Position numbers and translations under genes: made by a program. This document shows, one piece after another, positions 14,204 through 16,255 of a stretch of DNA of 16,255 bases (the stretch's first letter is position 1; each line of letters starts with the position of its first letter). The DNA lies in NCBI GenBank assembly GCA_964417785.1, contig CAYQJO010000085.1, positions 1-16,255 of the forward strand. The letters run 5' to 3'. Below the pieces are notes generated by a model that was not told the DNA's origin, did no database searches, and worked only from the letters and a program-made list of their open reading frames with translations. The DNA comes from DAOTUL01 sp034437435. Lineage in GTDB: Bacteria > Chloroflexota > Anaerolineae > Aggregatilineales > Phototrophicaceae.

Positions 14204-16255
14204 TCAACGCTGCGCGGCATAGTAACCATATACGAAGCGCAGGAACTCCAACACGCTCCGGGGACGTTGTTTGCCGCTGTCAATCTTCTTCGCCAAACCG
14301 GACCCCGTTTGCAACGCACGCGCATCGCCGTCCTTTTCGATTACCATAACCAGTTCGGCAAGCTGCTGCACACTGAGCGCCAGGTCCATCAAAAACTCCA
14401 CGCGACTGTCAGCCGGCAGCGTCGCTCGCAGACCGTCCAACTCAGCCACCACCTCTTCGATCTTGAGCCGCAGCGGTCGCTTCGGCGGGAACGCCTGGAC
14501 CAGTCCGCGCAGTACATCGCTGGCGGCACCGAACTCATCAACGATATTCTGCACGGTGCGCCCTTCCAGCGGATAGCTGATGGTGCCGTATTTCACCGCC
14601 GAGCGACGCACCCGCCCGAAATATCCGCTGACTGTGTAAAGAATATCCAATCCGCTGCGCGGCGGTGTCTCTCGTTTGAGCAGTGCTTCCAGATAGCGGT
14701 CTTCGTCGCGTGGGCGAGCCTCACGGTACTGCTTGCCCAATGCCACAAGCGCCTTGCCTGTATCCAGAATATCTTTTGCCAGTTGCTGCCGTTCCTCTCG
14801 CGTCAGACCACCGGGCAGTGCCGTCAAAGCATTGAGAATATCGCCATTGGTGGGTGTGCGGCGGTTATTGACATAGAGAGCGGCACAATCTTGCAGCAGT
14901 TCGACCACCATCCGTACCTCAGCACCATAATTCAGCAAGTCGAGGTCGCTCATCATGCGTTTGAAGGCATAGGTTACTTCCAGCGGGCGGCGCACACCAA
15001 GATGCTTGCCGAAGTAAGCCACCACTTTATGCGCCCGCTCATCGTCATCTTGCAAGCGCACGAATCCCCGCAGCATATCCAGTCCAGCGGCCTGCGCTTC
15101 CAGGTCCCAATCGAGCGTCTGATACACATCGCGCATCATACGCACGCCACCGCTGCCAACATGCACTGCCGATACCGGCACCACATTCGCCAACCGCATC
15201 ACACCGTCCGCGTTTTGCCGGCTGCCATAATACGTCACCAAATCCAGGATCACCGCCGGCGGGATCACATCCATCAAGAACTGTGAGTCCATCAACTGGG
15301 CTGTCACCTGATCGGCAATCGGATCGAGATTGAGAGCCTCGCCATGATGCGAGATGGCACAGATCGCCGTGACAATAAACGGCACCGATTTCACGCCGAT
15401 CTGGTTGATAATCTGCAACGCCTCGACCACATTGTCCACCGGGATCACGTTCTCACGGAACAACTTTTCCAGCATTTTGAGGTAATCGACCTGCCGGTCG
15501 CCGCTGTACAACACCCCCGACTGATGAATCATCTGACGGGCCAGCCCTTCGTAGTCACCGACCTTCAGGCGAATTTGCAGCAAGTGATATGGTCCGGGAG
15601 GCTCCAGTTCCTGCAACGATGTCTGCTCGACCGTACTCACCACCTGTAGTAGACGATCCATATACTGTGCATCCAACGCGACCAGTGCGGTGATTGTCGG
15701 TGTTTGCAGCAGTTCAAACTGGCGAGATTCGGCAGCCAACTCAGCAAAGCGCAGCAGCACTACCGGATCGCCATAGCTCTGTACAATCTGAACAAAGGAC
15801 TCGGCGGCGTCAGGATAGGACTCGCCGGTGGCGATCACCCCCCAGGCTCGCCGAATCTGGGGCGAGAGATGATCACGGAAACGAATATCGTTCATCAAGC
15901 GCTTGAACTCATCGTTGTCGAGATAGCGGGCCGCCATCAGAAACAGCGCCTCGATCAAACGCGGGTCTGCGTGATACAGCGGGCGTGTGATGCGCACAAC
16001 TTCCGGGATGATATAGGCGACATCAATGCTGGCTTGTGATTGTTGCACCTCCTGCAACAAGTCCACAACCCCATCGACCTCAAGACCATCCACCAGATCG
16101 CGCAGATACGCCAGCACTGCCCGATGTGCCAGGTCCACCCAGTTCAGCCCCTTCGGCCCTTCGGGGTCGGCCAGCCAGCGCACCAGTACATCGTAGATCA
16201 GCCATGCATGGCCCTCCGCCAGCGTGTCTTGCATCAACTGCATGACCGACTCCGC
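14204..16255 (-). CDS. Large helical-repeat (alpha-solenoid-like) protein of unknown function (5' end beyond window)
   Basis: At least 683 residues on the minus strand, open at the right edge. An ATG at 16243 exists, but the frame continues upstream of it (Ala-Glu-Ser-Val), so this is probably an internal Met. The protein is almost wholly helical with paired amphipathic helices and no signal peptide or membrane span in the visible part. Examples are LIEALFLMAARYLDNDEFKR, DPVVLLRFAELAAESRQFEL, YHLLQIRLKVGDYEGLARQM and VEFLMDLALSVQQLAELVMV. This suggests a TPR/HEAT-like solenoid, but I recognise no named family and no catalytic motif. A few Gly/Pro-rich turns (HVGSGGVRMM) break the pattern. Its TGA stop abuts the GTG that opens the kinase frame, and the kinase ATG lies 15 bases on. 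Co-expression is likely, and a scaffold or kinase partner is plausible (inference). Confidence 0.7.
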   Translation of the reverse strand, partial: AESVMQLMQDTLAEGHAWLIYDVLVRWLADPEGPKGLNWVDLAHRAVLAYLRDLVDGLEVDGVVDLLQEVQQSQASIDVAYIIPEVVRITRPLYHADPRLIEALFLMAARYLDNDEFKRLMNDIRFRDHLSPQIRRAWGVIATGESYPDAAESFVQIVQSYGDPVVLLRFAELAAESRQFELLQTPTITALVALDAQYMDRLLQVVSTVEQTSLQELEPPGPYHLLQIRLKVGDYEGLARQMIHQSGVLYSGDRQVDYLKMLEKLFRENVIPVDNVVEALQIINQIGVKSVPFIVTAICAISHHGEALNLDPIADQVTAQLMDSQFLMDVIPPAVILDLVTYYGSRQNADGVMRLANVVPVSAVHVGSGGVRMMRDVYQTLDWDLEAQAAGLDMLRGFVRLQDDDERAHKVVAYFGKHLGVRRPLEVTYAFKRMMSDLDLLNYGAEVRMVVELLQDCAALYVNNRRTPTNGDILNALTALPGGLTREERQQLAKDILDTGKALVALGKQYREARPRDEDRYLEALLKRETPPRSGLDILYTVSGYFGRVRRSAVKYGTISYPLEGRTVQNIVDEFGAASDVLRGLVQAFPPKRPLRLKIEEVVAELDGLRATLPADSRVEFLMDLALSVQQLAELVMVIEKDGDARALQTGSGLAKKIDSGKQRPRSVLEFLRFVYGYYAAQR

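Noticed and set aside
13817..15286. 489-residue plus-strand reading frame
   Set aside because: It lies opposite the kinase and helical-repeat genes, whose minus-strand frames show clear motifs or regular helices. The plus-strand translation shows no domain and crosses a gene boundary, so it is an antisense shadow.

Overview
The window looks like a bacterial metagenome scaffold: it holds a 100-base run of N inside one gene. Gene content suggests a Chloroflexota (Anaerolineae-like) bacterium. The clues are a PATAN/DUF4388 protein paired with a COG2229-type small GTPase, a DUF3048 lipoprotein, a YbjN-like protein, a large Ser/Thr kinase with C-terminal membrane segments, and an acyl-ACP-reductase-like Rossmann protein outside cyanobacteria. 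This placement is inference from gene families, with no phylogeny behind it. Coding density is very high, no intergenic stretch exceeds about 135 bases, and I saw no rRNA, tRNA, CRISPR or insertion sequence.

Layout. (1) Bases 1-914, minus strand: a response regulator with a decayed GGDEF domain, running off the left edge. (2) Bases 1003-8332, minus strand: one tight eight-gene run. In transcription order it holds DUF4388 protein, small GTPase, alpha/beta hydrolase, left-handed beta-helix protein, O-methyltransferase, acyl-ACP-reductase-like protein, secreted trypsin-like protease and Mug-type DNA glycosylase. Several joints are stop/start overlaps of the TAATG kind. A strong sigma-70-type promoter sits just before DUF4388. 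(3) Bases 8333-8467: a divergent promoter region with two TATAAT boxes in mirror arrangement, overlapping -35 zones and a 10-bp palindrome. (4) Bases 8468-11285, plus strand: DUF3048 lipoprotein, a TPR/pseudoprotease/zinc-ribbon protein and a YbjN-like protein. (5) Bases 11288-16255, minus strand: a multidomain Ser/Thr kinase interrupted by the assembly gap, preceded by a large helical-repeat protein that runs off the right edge. The plus and minus blocks converge with only two bases between stop codons.

How the genes may work together. The window is rich in signalling parts: receiver domain, GTPase with PATAN partner, transmembrane kinase and helical scaffold. It also contains two trypsin-fold proteins, one secreted with an intact triad and one apparently cytosolic with the His and Ser replaced. 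The most unusual arrangement is the minus-strand operon. It puts a regulatory GTPase module at the head of a set of enzymes that could act on acyl chains or small lipids: hydrolase, beta-helix protein, methyltransferase and a fatty-aldehyde-forming reductase homologue. The functional link is inferred from the operon and is not shown by the sequence.
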